Source: Nakamurella alba (GTDB taxonomy: Bacteria; Actinomycetota; Actinomycetes; Mycobacteriales; Nakamurellaceae). From it: a DNA stretch of 64,000 nucleotides. Under the pieces are notes generated by a model that saw only the letters and a list, made by a program, of their open reading frames with translations, was not told the origin of the DNA and made no database searches. The position numbers and the translations under genes are program-made. Within the stretch, counting starts at the first letter, position 1; every line of letters starts with the position of its first letter. Location of the stretch: NCBI RefSeq assembly GCF_009707545.1, contig NZ_WLYK01000009.1, positions 62,001-126,000 of the forward strand, written 5' to 3'. Positions 25,484 through 38,940 of this stretch are shown one piece after another.

Positions 25484-26343
25484 AGCAGACGCAACTTCCG
25501 GTCGCCGAACAGGCCGGTCGGACGCGCGACCAGCACCACGATCAACAGCACGAACACGGCGAGCAGGCCGGCCTGGCCACCGATGTACTGCGCGGCCAGT
25601 GCCTGCACGATGCCGGTGAGCAGTCCGCCGATGAGGGCACCGACGAAGCTGCCCATCCCGCCGACCGCGGCGGCCACGAAACCGAGGATCACCAGGGAGT
25701 TCCCCAGCTCGACGTTGGCCGACACCAGGGACACCACCAGTGGTCCCAGGGCCATGGAGAACGCCCCGGCCACCACGAACCCGAGCGTGCGCACGCGCTC
25801 GACGTCGATCCCGCGGAGGCGGGCGTTCTCCTTGTCCGCCGACACGGCACGGATCGCCATGCCCCAGGTGGTCCGGCGCAGGCCCCATTGCAGCAGCACC
25901 GCCACCACAACCGCGAGGATCAGCAGGGTGAGCTCCACCGGGAGGATGCGGCCGCCGAGTATCTCGAGAGCCTCCCGGCCGCCCTCGAACGGGACGTTGC
26001 GCGGGGTGGTCCCCCAGATGATCAGCGCCGCACCGGACATCACGACGGACACGCCGACGGTGGTGACGAGTGCGCCGTGCGACGACCCCGATCCGAGCGG
26101 CCGGATCGCCGCCTGGTCCTCGAGCAGGCCGAGGAGCCCGCCGATCACCGCGGTGGCGACCAGCAGCACCCAGAGCGGCAGCCCGAGCACGACGCTGCCC
26201 TCGAAGGCGAGGAAGGCGCCGATCATCACGAACTGCGGCTGCGCGAAGTTGAAGATGCCAGAGGTGGTCAGCACCATGTTGTAGGCGATGCCGACGAGCG
26301 CGTTGATCGCGCCGAGGGCGAGCCCGGACCAGACGACGGTCAC
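25480..26343 (-). CDS. Branched-chain-type ABC transporter permease, LivH-like
   Basis: A 287-residue membrane permease with about eight hydrophobic segments. LGAINALVGIAYNMVLTTSGIFNFAQPQFVMIGAFL at the N-terminus and GFVAAAVGGMGSFVGALIGGLLTGIVQAL near the C-terminus are the LivH family hallmarks. GTG start; AAGGG lies about 10 nt upstream. It follows the binding-protein gene by 11 bp and overlaps the LivM-LivG fusion gene by GTGA, so the importer is expressed as one unit. Confidence 0.88.
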   Translation of the reverse strand: MTVVWSGLALGAINALVGIAYNMVLTTSGIFNFAQPQFVMIGAFLAFEGSVVLGLPLWVLLVATAVIGGLLGLLEDQAAIRPLGSGSSHGALVTTVGVSVVMSGAALIIWGTTPRNVPFEGGREALEILGGRILPVELTLLILAVVVAVLLQWGLRRTTWGMAIRAVSADKENARLRGIDVERVRTLGFVVAGAFSMALGPLVVSLVSANVELGNSLVILGFVAAAVGGMGSFVGALIGGLLTGIVQALAAQYIGGQAGLLAVFVLLIVVLVARPTGLFGDRKLRLL

Positions 26344-26354
26344 AGCGACAACCC

Positions 26355-27593
26355 TTACTTCCCGAAGCTTCCCGGCACCATGAGGCCGTTCACCCGCTCG
26401 CCGGCCTCGAAGATCGCGGAGTCCTCGGGGCTGTACACCGGTGCATGGTTGGTGGCGCTGAACTTGATGTCCTTGGAGACGAACCAGCCCTTGACGTCCG
26501 CGGCGGTCTGCAGTTGCTCCATGCCGGCCTTGAACGTGTCGGCGTCGGTGGAGCCGGCCTTCTCCGCACCCGCACGGCCGAGCAGCAGGCACGAGTAGTT
26601 GTCGCCGTAGACCTCGGCGGCGAAGGTCAGATCGGTGGTCTGCTTGGCGAGCGCGTCGGCGTAGGTCTTGAACTCCGCGCTCTTGGTGACCGCGGTGTCG
26701 GTCACGTTGAGCAGCTGGGTGTTGAGGTCGACGCCCTCGAAATCGCCCGGGTCGGCCAGCTGGCTGAAGTTGTTCACCCCGAAGGTGTCGTTGCCCATCA
26801 CCGGAACGTCCCAGCCGATCTTGGTGCGCGACTTGAGCATCACGCCGGCGATCGGGCCGAAACCGTCCAGCACCAGGGCATCCGGGTCGTCACCCTGCAG
26901 CTGGGTCATCTGCGGGCTCAGGTCCAGCGCGGCCGGATCGGCATCCACCGTGGTCATGGTGATGCCGAGCGCCCCCGACGCCTTGACCGCGGCATCCCGG
27001 TTCGAGTGCCCGAGCTCGGTGTCCGGGAACATTCCGGCGACGTTCTTGTACCCCTTCTCCTGCAACGCCGACGCCAGCGCCTCGGCGTTGCGGTCGGAGA
27101 TCGCCGAGGTGATGAAGTGGTACGGGAACTGCGCCGGGTCGTTCAGCGCGGTGGCGGAGGCCGAGGTGCAGGAGACCACCTTCGACTGGGTGAGGAACGG
27201 CAACGTCGGAACCGCCTCGGTGCTCGTCGCCCCGTTCAGCACGTAGTCGTACTTCTTGCCGGAGGTGAGTTCCTTCTGCAGCGCGGCCACGGCCTGCGAA
27301 GAGGTGCCGGTGGAGTCGATGTAGGTGGCCGCCACCTGCTTGCCGAGAATGCCGCCCTCGCTGTTGACCTGGTCCACGGAGGCGGCGACGGCCGCACGGT
27401 CGGCGGCCCCGATCGAGGACAGGTTGCCGCTGAGCGGCAGCAGCACCAGGTAGTTGAAGGTGTCGCTTCCGGTGCCCCCGCCGCCGTCACCGGAATCGGA
27501 GCTGCCGCAGCCCACGGCTCCGGCGGCGAGGGTGAGGGCGGCGAGCGCGCCGGCGAGGGTCCGACGGGTGGTGCTGGATGGCTTCTTTGCCAT
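26355..27593 (-). CDS. Liv-type ABC transporter substrate-binding lipoprotein
   Basis: The receptor of the importer. The 412 residues begin with a lipoprotein signal ending in AVGC (Cys29), then a Ser/Gly-rich spacer and a Peripla_BP_6 (LivJ-like) fold: FNYLVLLPLSGNLSSIGAADRAA, GGILGKQVAATYIDSTG, and a hinge segment DALVLDGFGPIAGVMLKS. The start with GGGAG 6 nt upstream was chosen over an ATG 12 nt earlier. As the first gene of the transport and oxidation operon it is preceded by a 207-bp gap with AT-rich promoter-like sequence. The ligand is unknown. Confidence 0.87.
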   Translation of the reverse strand: MAKKPSSTTRRTLAGALAALTLAAGAVGCGSSDSGDGGGGTGSDTFNYLVLLPLSGNLSSIGAADRAAVAASVDQVNSEGGILGKQVAATYIDSTGTSSQAVAALQKELTSGKKYDYVLNGATSTEAVPTLPFLTQSKVVSCTSASATALNDPAQFPYHFITSAISDRNAEALASALQEKGYKNVAGMFPDTELGHSNRDAAVKASGALGITMTTVDADPAALDLSPQMTQLQGDDPDALVLDGFGPIAGVMLKSRTKIGWDVPVMGNDTFGVNNFSQLADPGDFEGVDLNTQLLNVTDTAVTKSAEFKTYADALAKQTTDLTFAAEVYGDNYSCLLLGRAGAEKAGSTDADTFKAGMEQLQTAADVKGWFVSKDIKFSATNHAPVYSPEDSAIFEAGERVNGLMVPGSFGK

Positions 27594-27800
27594 GGTTGCT
27601 CCCATGAGTCGAGGGCGGTGGATGTCATGCGCGGTGGTTGTCGAGCGCGGTGGTGGTTGCTACCGGGATCCCGTGCGCGAACCGGGACGGACGAATGCGG
27701 TCAGCAGGAGGCGATGCCGTGGTCCCGGGCGCTGACACCTACCGTAGCGAATATCCTCATCCTTGTATAGATAAGAACTTCAGGTCTCGAGGATTTCTCC
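27594..27800 (-). promoter_or_regulatory. Upstream region of the importer/acyl-CoA dehydrogenase operon
   Basis: Gene-free 207 bp between the acyl-CoA ligase stop and the binding-protein start. An AT-rich island (about 27747-27780) contains TGTATAGATA at 27764-27773, resembling TGTATGAATA at 16815-16824 in front of the local GntR gene. It is the likely promoter and operator of the operon running leftwards; exact -35 and -10 boxes were not resolved. Confidence 0.45.
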
Positions 27801-29390
27801 TCAGACCTTCAGCATCGCCTTCACGACCTTGCCGCTGGCGTTCAGCGGCAGGGCATCCACCACGACGATGCGGCGCGGCACCTTGAAGTTGGCGAGACGC
27901 TCGCGGGACCAGGCGCGGATGCCCTCGGCGACACCGGGGTCGGATCCGGGCAGGTCGCCGAGAACCACGAAGGCGACGGGCACCTCACCCAACCGCTCGT
28001 CGGCCATCCCGATGACAGCCGCGGACGCCACGGCGGGGTGCTCGCAGAGTGCGGCCTCCACCTCGGCCGGGTAGACGTTGAACCCGCCCACGATGACCAG
28101 GTCCTTGATCCGCCCGGAGACCACGAGGTCGCCGTCCGGCGTCCACCGTCCGAGATCGCCGCTGCGCAGCCCGACCGCCGGGTCCACGGGCACCGGCCGG
28201 CCCGTCGCCGGGTCGAGGTAGCCGGCCATGACGTATTGGCCCCGCACGACGATCTCGCCCTCCTCACCCGGACCGACGGGGGTGCCGTCCTCCCGCTCCA
28301 GCGTCATGTCCAACCCCGGTACCGGACGTCCGGCCGTGCCGGCCACCACCGCCCGCGGGTCGCCCGCACGCGTCATCGTCCCCAGACCGGTGGCCTCGGT
28401 GAACCCGTACGGCACGTGCACCCGTTCGAAACCCAGTACGTCGTACATGTCCTCGATCAGTGCGCCGCGGATGCTGGTGGCACCGACCACCGAGGTGCGG
28501 AGCGAGGAGATGTCCCGTCCGGCGAGCGTCGGGCTCGCCATCAGCGACTGGAACACCGTGGGCGGGCCCGGGAAGTAGGTGATGCGCTCCGACTCGATCA
28601 GGTCGAGGACCACCTCGGCGTCGAAGACCGGCACCGGGTGGACCGTCGCACCCTGCACCAGTGCGGACAGCAGACCGACCTTGAGCCCGAACGCGTGGAA
28701 GAAGGGGTTGCTGACGAGGAACCTGTCGCCGGCGGTGAGGCCGGTGAGACCACTCCACCTCCAGTAGCCGTGCAGCAGCGCCCGGTGCCGGAGCATGGCG
28801 CCCTTCGGCCGGCCGGTGGTACCGGAGGTGAAGAGCATGGTGGCGATGTCGTCCGGGCCGACGGCCGCGGCTGCCCCGGCGACATCATCCGCGCTGCAAG
28901 CACTGTCGAGGAATGTCCGCATCGAGGTGTCATCGAGGCGGACGATGCGCGGCGCCGGTGCCGCCGGTGCCTCGGCACCGGCGTACAACGCGGTGAGCGA
29001 CTCCTGGTAGCGATGCCCGAGGAACTCCCCCACGGTGAAGACCAGCCGGCAGTCGGCATCCACGATCATCTGCGCGGCCTCCCGCGCGGTGAATCTGGTG
29101 TTCAGCGGCAGCAGCACGCATCCCGACAGGTGCACCCCCAGCGCGGTGACGGCCCAGTCGACGGAGTTCGGCGCCCAGACGGCCACCCTGTCGCCTTTGA
29201 CGAGCCCGGCGCCGAGGAGACCCCCCGCCACCCGACGGGCCCGGTCGACGTACTCGCGGAAGGTCAGGCGGATGTCACCGCCGACCAGGGCATCCAGGTC
29301 GCCGAACACCGCCCGGGAACGGGCGGCCGCCTGCGGAATCGTGTCGATCCCCGGCTCGACCGGGTCCGGGCCGTCGGTGCCGACCTGCAT
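27801..29390 (-). CDS. Acyl-CoA synthetase (AMP-forming ligase)
   Basis: Activates a carboxylic acid to its CoA thioester via an acyl-adenylate. The 529-residue protein has the P-loop FTSGTTGRPKGA at about 190-200, the YGFTEATG adenine motif, the SGDLGRW hinge region and the catalytic Lys in ASGKVVKAM at the extreme C-terminus. FadD3- and FadD17-like enzymes of actinobacterial steroid and terpenoid pathways have this layout. GAGGAGG stands 5 nt before the ATG. It heads the minus strand just before the divergent SDR operon, so it likely activates the imported acid. Confidence 0.88.
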   Translation of the reverse strand: MQVGTDGPDPVEPGIDTIPQAAARSRAVFGDLDALVGGDIRLTFREYVDRARRVAGGLLGAGLVKGDRVAVWAPNSVDWAVTALGVHLSGCVLLPLNTRFTAREAAQMIVDADCRLVFTVGEFLGHRYQESLTALYAGAEAPAAPAPRIVRLDDTSMRTFLDSACSADDVAGAAAAVGPDDIATMLFTSGTTGRPKGAMLRHRALLHGYWRWSGLTGLTAGDRFLVSNPFFHAFGLKVGLLSALVQGATVHPVPVFDAEVVLDLIESERITYFPGPPTVFQSLMASPTLAGRDISSLRTSVVGATSIRGALIEDMYDVLGFERVHVPYGFTEATGLGTMTRAGDPRAVVAGTAGRPVPGLDMTLEREDGTPVGPGEEGEIVVRGQYVMAGYLDPATGRPVPVDPAVGLRSGDLGRWTPDGDLVVSGRIKDLVIVGGFNVYPAEVEAALCEHPAVASAAVIGMADERLGEVPVAFVVLGDLPGSDPGVAEGIRAWSRERLANFKVPRRIVVVDALPLNASGKVVKAMLKV

Positions 29391-29540
29391 GATGCCTCCT
29401 CGTCGCGACGTTGCGACCGAAGTATGTCATGCTTATAAAGATTCGCTCGGCGGCCACACCGTGCATCCGGGATGTCGGGGAGCCGGACACCTGATCCCGC
29501 CCCGCCCGAGCCCCCACCGACGCGACCGAGAGGGAAGTCG
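29391..29540. promoter_or_regulatory. Divergent promoter region between acyl-CoA ligase and SDR operon
   Basis: A 150-bp gap between divergent catabolic genes. It contains an AT-rich element TATGTCATGCTTATA at 29423-29437, the only AT-rich patch nearby, which is a plausible operator or -10 region for the acyl-CoA ligase gene. A good ribosome binding site (GAGGGAAG) precedes the SDR ATG. Confidence 0.4.
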
Positions 29541-32896
<3,356 letters not shown>

Positions 32897-32900
<4 letters not shown>

Positions 32901-33613
32901 CTGCGTCGGTCGCCGTCGTCACCGGCGCCGCTTCCGGCATCGGTGCCTGCGTCGCCGACGTCCTTCGTGCCGACGGCTGGCGGCTGTCCCTTGCCGACCT
33001 CTCGCCGATGCCGGAAGGCACGGCGGATCCGACGGATCTGACGACCGCGACGGACATCTCGTCGGCGGCGGACGTGGAGTCACTGTTCGCGTCGACCCTG
33101 CGCCGGTTCGGCCGGATCGACGCCGTGGTGAACGTCGCCGGCATCACCCTGGCCGGCGATGTGCTGGTGGAGGACCTGGACGAGGAGACCTTCGACCGGG
33201 TGATCGGCGTGAATCTGCGGGGCACGTTCCTGATGTGCCGGGCCGCGGTCCGCACCCTGCGCGGGTCCGGCGGCGCCATTGTCAACATCGGGTCCACGGC
33301 ATCCGTGGTGGGGATCGGCGGCACCGCGTACGTCACCTCGAAGTCCGGCGTGGCCGGGCTCTCCCGGGCGATCGCCTACCAGTATGCGGACCGCGGGATC
33401 CGTTGCAACACCGTCGCTCCCGGCGCCACCGACACCCCGATGATCCGGACCTCGCTGGCGAAGGGTGCAGCGGCGGTCGACCGACCGGGCTGTCTGCCCG
33501 GCATGGCCCGGCCGCAGGACGTCGCCGAGCTGGTGCGGTTCCTGGTCTCCGACGCCGGGCGCTTCGTCACCGGCGCCGTCTACACCATGGACGGCGGTCT
33601 GACCCAGCACTGA
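32897..33613 (+). CDS. SDR-family oxidoreductase
   Basis: A 238-residue short-chain dehydrogenase with GAASGIG at about 9-15, an Asp at the end of beta-2 (SLADLS) favouring NAD, NVAG instead of NNAG, catalytic NIGSTAS and YVTSKSG, and a C-terminal YTMDGGL. GTG start overlapping the aldehyde dehydrogenase stop. It lies in the middle of the plus-strand catabolic operon, so it is likely a hydroxyacyl or alcohol dehydrogenase in the same sequence of reactions. Confidence 0.87.
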
Positions 33614-33649
33614 TCGGTCCACCTCCCCCGTCGAGCACAGGAGTCCCAG

Positions 33650-34747
33650 GTGCCGGACACCTACCGTCGCGCCGTCTTCACCGGTGCCGGGCATCCCATC
33701 GAGTGGCGCCGGCAGCCGCTGCCCCGGCCGGCCGAACATGAACTGGTGGTCGGTGTCGAACTCGCCGGGATCTGCGGGACCGACGTGCACCGGCTCGCCG
33801 GGGACGTCCCGACGGACGGTCCCGTCGCCTTCGGCCATGAAGCCGTCGGTCGGGTGCTCGAGATCGGGGACGGAGCCGGCACCGACCGGTCGGGTCGCCG
33901 GATCCGGGTCGGCGATCGTGTCCTCTGGAACCCGGTGCCGGCGTGCGGCAGGTGCCGCGCCTGCACGGTGGAGCGGACGCCGGTCCGCTGCACCCGCGCG
34001 CGCTGGCCGGCGCCTGCGGATCAGCACTCGGCGGCCGGGTTCCAGGAGGTCGCGCTGCTCGGTCCCGATCACGAGTTCCACGTGCTACCCGACGATGTCG
34101 AGGAAGCCGCGGCGGTCGCCCTGGGGTGCGCCCTGCCGACCGCCATCGGCGGGTTCGGGCGGTTGGGCGGCATCGCCGAACAGGACGTGGTCGTCGTGCA
34201 GGGCTCCGGACCGGTCGGGCTGGCGTCGACGGTGCTCGCCGCACAGAGCCCGGCCACCCGGATCGTGGTGATCGGCACCGGTGATGCCCGGCTGCGAGCG
34301 GCGCGTGATCTCGGGGCAACCGCGACGATCGATCTCGTCGGCACCGACGCCGGACAGCGGGCCCGGACGCTCCTGTCCCTGACCGGTGGGCGTGGTGCCG
34401 ACGTGCTGATCGAGGCGGCCGGACGTCCCGGGGCGTTCGTCGAAGGTCTGGATCTGCTGGCCGCGGGCGGCCGATACCTCCTGATGGGACTGTTCTCGGG
34501 GACCGCGCCGGCCACCGTCGACGCGGTCCGGTGGGTGAACCGCAGCCAGCACCTGATCGGCAGCCTGGGATCGCCGACCGGCAGCTTCGGTGCCGCAGTG
34601 TCGGTGGTGCAACGGCTGTCGCAGCGCTACGACCCGGGGCGGCTGGTGTCGAGCGTGTTCCCGCTCGCCGATCTCGAGACGGCGATCGCGCACGCGGCCG
34701 GCGGCACCGCGATCAAGACGGCGGTCTCCGCAGGGCCGTGGACCTGA
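33650..34747 (+). CDS. Zinc-dependent alcohol dehydrogenase (MDR superfamily)
   Basis: A 365-residue medium-chain dehydrogenase. GICGTDVHR supplies the catalytic-zinc Cys, FGHEAVG the His-Glu, the cluster CGRCRACTVERTPVRC resembles the structural zinc site with one extra residue in its last interval, and VVQGSGPVGLAS is the NAD-binding motif. GTG start with AGGAGT upstream. It is 36 bp after the preceding SDR gene, hence operonic. It probably oxidises a primary or secondary alcohol of the pathway. Confidence 0.87.
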   Translation: MPDTYRRAVFTGAGHPIEWRRQPLPRPAEHELVVGVELAGICGTDVHRLAGDVPTDGPVAFGHEAVGRVLEIGDGAGTDRSGRRIRVGDRVLWNPVPACGRCRACTVERTPVRCTRARWPAPADQHSAAGFQEVALLGPDHEFHVLPDDVEEAAAVALGCALPTAIGGFGRLGGIAEQDVVVVQGSGPVGLASTVLAAQSPATRIVVIGTGDARLRAARDLGATATIDLVGTDAGQRARTLLSLTGGRGADVLIEAAGRPGAFVEGLDLLAAGGRYLLMGLFSGTAPATVDAVRWVNRSQHLIGSLGSPTGSFGAAVSVVQRLSQRYDPGRLVSSVFPLADLETAIAHAAGGTAIKTAVSAGPWT

Positions 34748-34821
34748 CCGGCCAACTCGTTTCGTAGGGTGGCCACGGCGCCCCGGGTGGGGTCGAGTGC
34801 CACACGGACGAAGGAGCCCGC

Positions 34822-35574
34822 ATGCCGGCCGTCGAGCTGACGATCGAGAACCGAGTCGCGCACATCCGGTTGAACCGGCCGGAGGCGTCGAACGCCATCA
34901 GCATCGAGTTGGCGCACGACCTCGGGGCGGCGGTGGTGGAGGTGGCCGCGTCGGACGCCCGGGCGGTACTGCTGACCGCGGCGGGGGCACGGTTCTGCGC
35001 GGGTGGCGACCTGGGCGCGATGGTGGCCGCCGACGACCAGGCCGCGTTCGTCCACGAGCTGGCGGTGGCCGCGGACCGGTCGCTGCTGGCGCTGGAGGCG
35101 TTGCCGGTTCCGGTGATCGCGGCGGTGCACGGATCCGTCGCCGGGGCGGGTCTGGCCGTGATGCTCAGCTGCGACCTGATCCTGGCCGCCCGGTCCACCA
35201 AGTTCCTGTCCGCCTACTCCCAGGTCGGGCTGACCCCGGACTGCGGTCTGTCCTACCTGCTCCCCCGCTCCGTCGGGCAGACCCGGGCGCTCGAACTGCT
35301 GCTCACCGACCGGCGGCTCACCGCCGAGGAGGCACACGCCTGGGGCATGGTCACCACCGTCGTCGAGGACGACGACCTGACCGCCACCGCCATCGCCCTC
35401 GCCGCGAAGCTCACCGGCGGGGTGACCGGTGCGCTGGCCTCCGCCAAGGACCTCATCCGCGCCCGAGCAGACGTCCCCCGCGCCGACATGGGCCTGCTGG
35501 AGGCCACCACCATCTCCCGCGCGGTCACCGATGCCGAGGCGCAGCAGCGGATCTCGGCCTTCTTCTCCCGCTGA
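34822..35574 (+). CDS. Enoyl-CoA hydratase/isomerase family protein, PaaG-like
   Basis: A 250-residue crotonase-fold protein. Oxyanion-hole segments FCAGGDLGAM and GSVAGAGLAVMLSCD are present, but both Glu residues used by hydratases are absent (Ala and Tyr at the aligned places). Instead AYSQVGLTPDCGLSYLLPR carries the Asp found in PaaG, the isomerase for ring-epoxide CoA esters, and in delta-enoyl-CoA isomerases. An isomerase rather than a hydratase is therefore more likely. It follows the zinc dehydrogenase gene by 74 bp and could be the last gene of the operon. Confidence 0.85.
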   Translation: MPAVELTIENRVAHIRLNRPEASNAISIELAHDLGAAVVEVAASDARAVLLTAAGARFCAGGDLGAMVAADDQAAFVHELAVAADRSLLALEALPVPVIAAVHGSVAGAGLAVMLSCDLILAARSTKFLSAYSQVGLTPDCGLSYLLPRSVGQTRALELLLTDRRLTAEEAHAWGMVTTVVEDDDLTATAIALAAKLTGGVTGALASAKDLIRARADVPRADMGLLEATTISRAVTDAEAQQRISAFFSR

Positions 35575-35624
35575 ACCCGACCTCGTCCGCCGGCACTGTC
35601 GGTGACGACGGGTAGGACTGTCCC

Positions 35625-36743
35625 ATGCCCTTCGCCGACGAACTCCTCGGTGCGCCCGCCGCACGGTCGCTGCTGGCCGCTGTCCGGAAGGCCCGGCCGC
35701 GTCGCCGGCTGCAGGCACTCACGGCGGCGGTCACGGGTCTGGACGGATTGACCCTGCGCGCCCGGTGCGACCTGCTGACCGCGGCATTGCTGGACGACAT
35801 CCCCGGTGACGACGAGGATCTGGGTGAGGTGGTACGCCGACTGCTCGCCGATCCGGCGTTCACCGGGTGGGCCACCTGGCCGGTCGGCGAGGCCGTCACC
35901 GCCCGGGCACTGGAACAGTTGACCACCGACGCGATCGACCGGGCGCTCGACCTGCTGCCCGCACTGACCCCGCTGCTCTCCTCCGAGTTCGCGATCCGCC
36001 CGCTGATGATCGCCGACCTGCCGCGGGTGATCGCGGCCGCGGTGCGCTGGACCGCCGATCCCGACCCGGCCGTCCGCCGACTCGCGAGCGAGGGCACCCG
36101 TCCGTACCTGCCATGGGCCCGGCGGGTACCTGCCCTCGACCTCGATCCGGCGGTGACCGTGCCGATCCTCGATGCCCTGTACCGCGATCCGGACGAGGTG
36201 GTGCGCCGGTCCGTCGCCAACCATCTCAACGATCTGTCCCGGCAGCACCCGGAACTGGTGGTGGCCACGGCGGCGGGCTGGGCGGCGGCACCGGATGTAC
36301 ACACACCCCGGGTCGTCCGCCACGCGCTGCGCACCCTGGTCAAACGCGGGCATCCCGATGCACTGGCGCTGCTCGGCTTCGGCGCCGGCGGAACGGTGGT
36401 GGTGACGGGGCCGGTGCTCAGGGCCGGGCACGTGCAGGACGGCGGCGAGATCGCCTTCACCGGATCAATTCTCAATCCCGGCGCGGAGTCCGTGCGGGTC
36501 GCGGTCGACTACGTGCTGCACTTCCGCAAGGCCTCCGGCCGCACCGCGCCGAAGGTCTTCAAGATCACCACCGCGACACTGGCGCCCGGTGAGCAGCTGG
36601 ATCTGGCCCGCACCTTCTCCTTCCGCCCGATCACCACCCGCCGCTACCACCCCGGCGAGCACGCGCTCGAGCTCCAGGTCAACGGTGTCGCTTCCGGTCG
36701 GGTGGCGTTCGTCTACATCGGCCAGGGAACCGGCGCGGTCTGA
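35625..36743 (+). CDS. DNA alkylation repair glycosylase, AlkC-type with C-terminal Ig-like domain
   Basis: Removes cationic alkylpurines from DNA. The 372 residues start with HEAT-like helices (about 1-255; RRSVANHLNDLSRQHPELV and RHALRTLVKRGHPDALALLGF are AlkC/AlkD family signatures) and end with a beta-rich domain (about 256-368, VTGPVLRAGHVQDGGEIAFTG...HALELQVNG) like the Ig-like tail of one AlkC subgroup. The gene stands alone between a catabolic operon and a helicase gene. A TAGGAC hexamer 6 nt before the ATG and no ribosome binding site hint at a leaderless mRNA. Confidence 0.82.
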   Translation: MPFADELLGAPAARSLLAAVRKARPRRRLQALTAAVTGLDGLTLRARCDLLTAALLDDIPGDDEDLGEVVRRLLADPAFTGWATWPVGEAVTARALEQLTTDAIDRALDLLPALTPLLSSEFAIRPLMIADLPRVIAAAVRWTADPDPAVRRLASEGTRPYLPWARRVPALDLDPAVTVPILDALYRDPDEVVRRSVANHLNDLSRQHPELVVATAAGWAAAPDVHTPRVVRHALRTLVKRGHPDALALLGFGAGGTVVVTGPVLRAGHVQDGGEIAFTGSILNPGAESVRVAVDYVLHFRKASGRTAPKVFKITTATLAPGEQLDLARTFSFRPITTRRYHPGEHALELQVNGVASGRVAFVYIGQGTGAV

Positions 36744-36930
36744 TCAGCGGGTGACCGGGCCCACCCTTCCGGGCACGGCGACATCCCAGTATCTGGGCTA
36801 CACTGAATCGATTCCTGGAGTGCGTCGCGCTGCTCTCGTCATCGGATGTTTCGATCTTTCGGGGGATTGCGACTGTTCCGGCACCGACCTGGTGCCGGCG
36901 CCCGCTCCCACCGAACCACGAACGGTTGCA
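36744..36930 (+). promoter_or_regulatory. 187-bp leader of the DEAD-box helicase gene, with hairpin
   Basis: A TACACT hexamer at 36799-36804 is a fair -10 candidate, which would leave a leader of about 120 nt. It contains an 8-bp perfect hairpin, CCGGCACC-gacct-GGTGCCGG, at 36878-36898, about 30 nt before the ATG, and no ribosome binding site next to the start codon. Long structured leaders are common for cold-shock RNA helicases, which can control their own expression. Confidence 0.45.
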
Positions 36931-38763
<1,833 letters not shown>

Positions 38764-38813
38764 CCCGCGCGGCCGGCGACGGCCGCTCGAGAACTGAACA
38801 GCACCACCCCGGA

Positions 38814-38845
38814 GATCGTCCGGATCCACACGGATCCGGACGATC
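38814..38845 (+). terminator. Hairpin terminator after the helicase gene
   Basis: A perfect 14-bp inverted repeat (left arm 38814-38827, loop ACAC, right arm 38832-38845) starting 50 bp after the helicase stop. It is followed by TTCGCGATT, so there is no strong U-tract; many actinobacterial terminators look like this. The rest of the 177-bp gap holds only the ribosome binding site of the next gene. Confidence 0.6.
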
Positions 38846-38940
38846 TTCGCGATTCACCCACCTGGCGCGGGCCCGCTTTGCGATAGTGCTCCTCGATCGG
38901 CAATCGCCGGTCACCCCCGCGAAGTGCCGGAGGGACCGCC

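Noticed and set aside
22875-26343. Importer as a certain branched-chain amino acid transporter
   Set aside because: Family resemblance only; the coupled acyl-CoA dehydrogenase, amidohydrolase and ligase genes make an acid substrate more likely, so no liv gene symbols were assigned.
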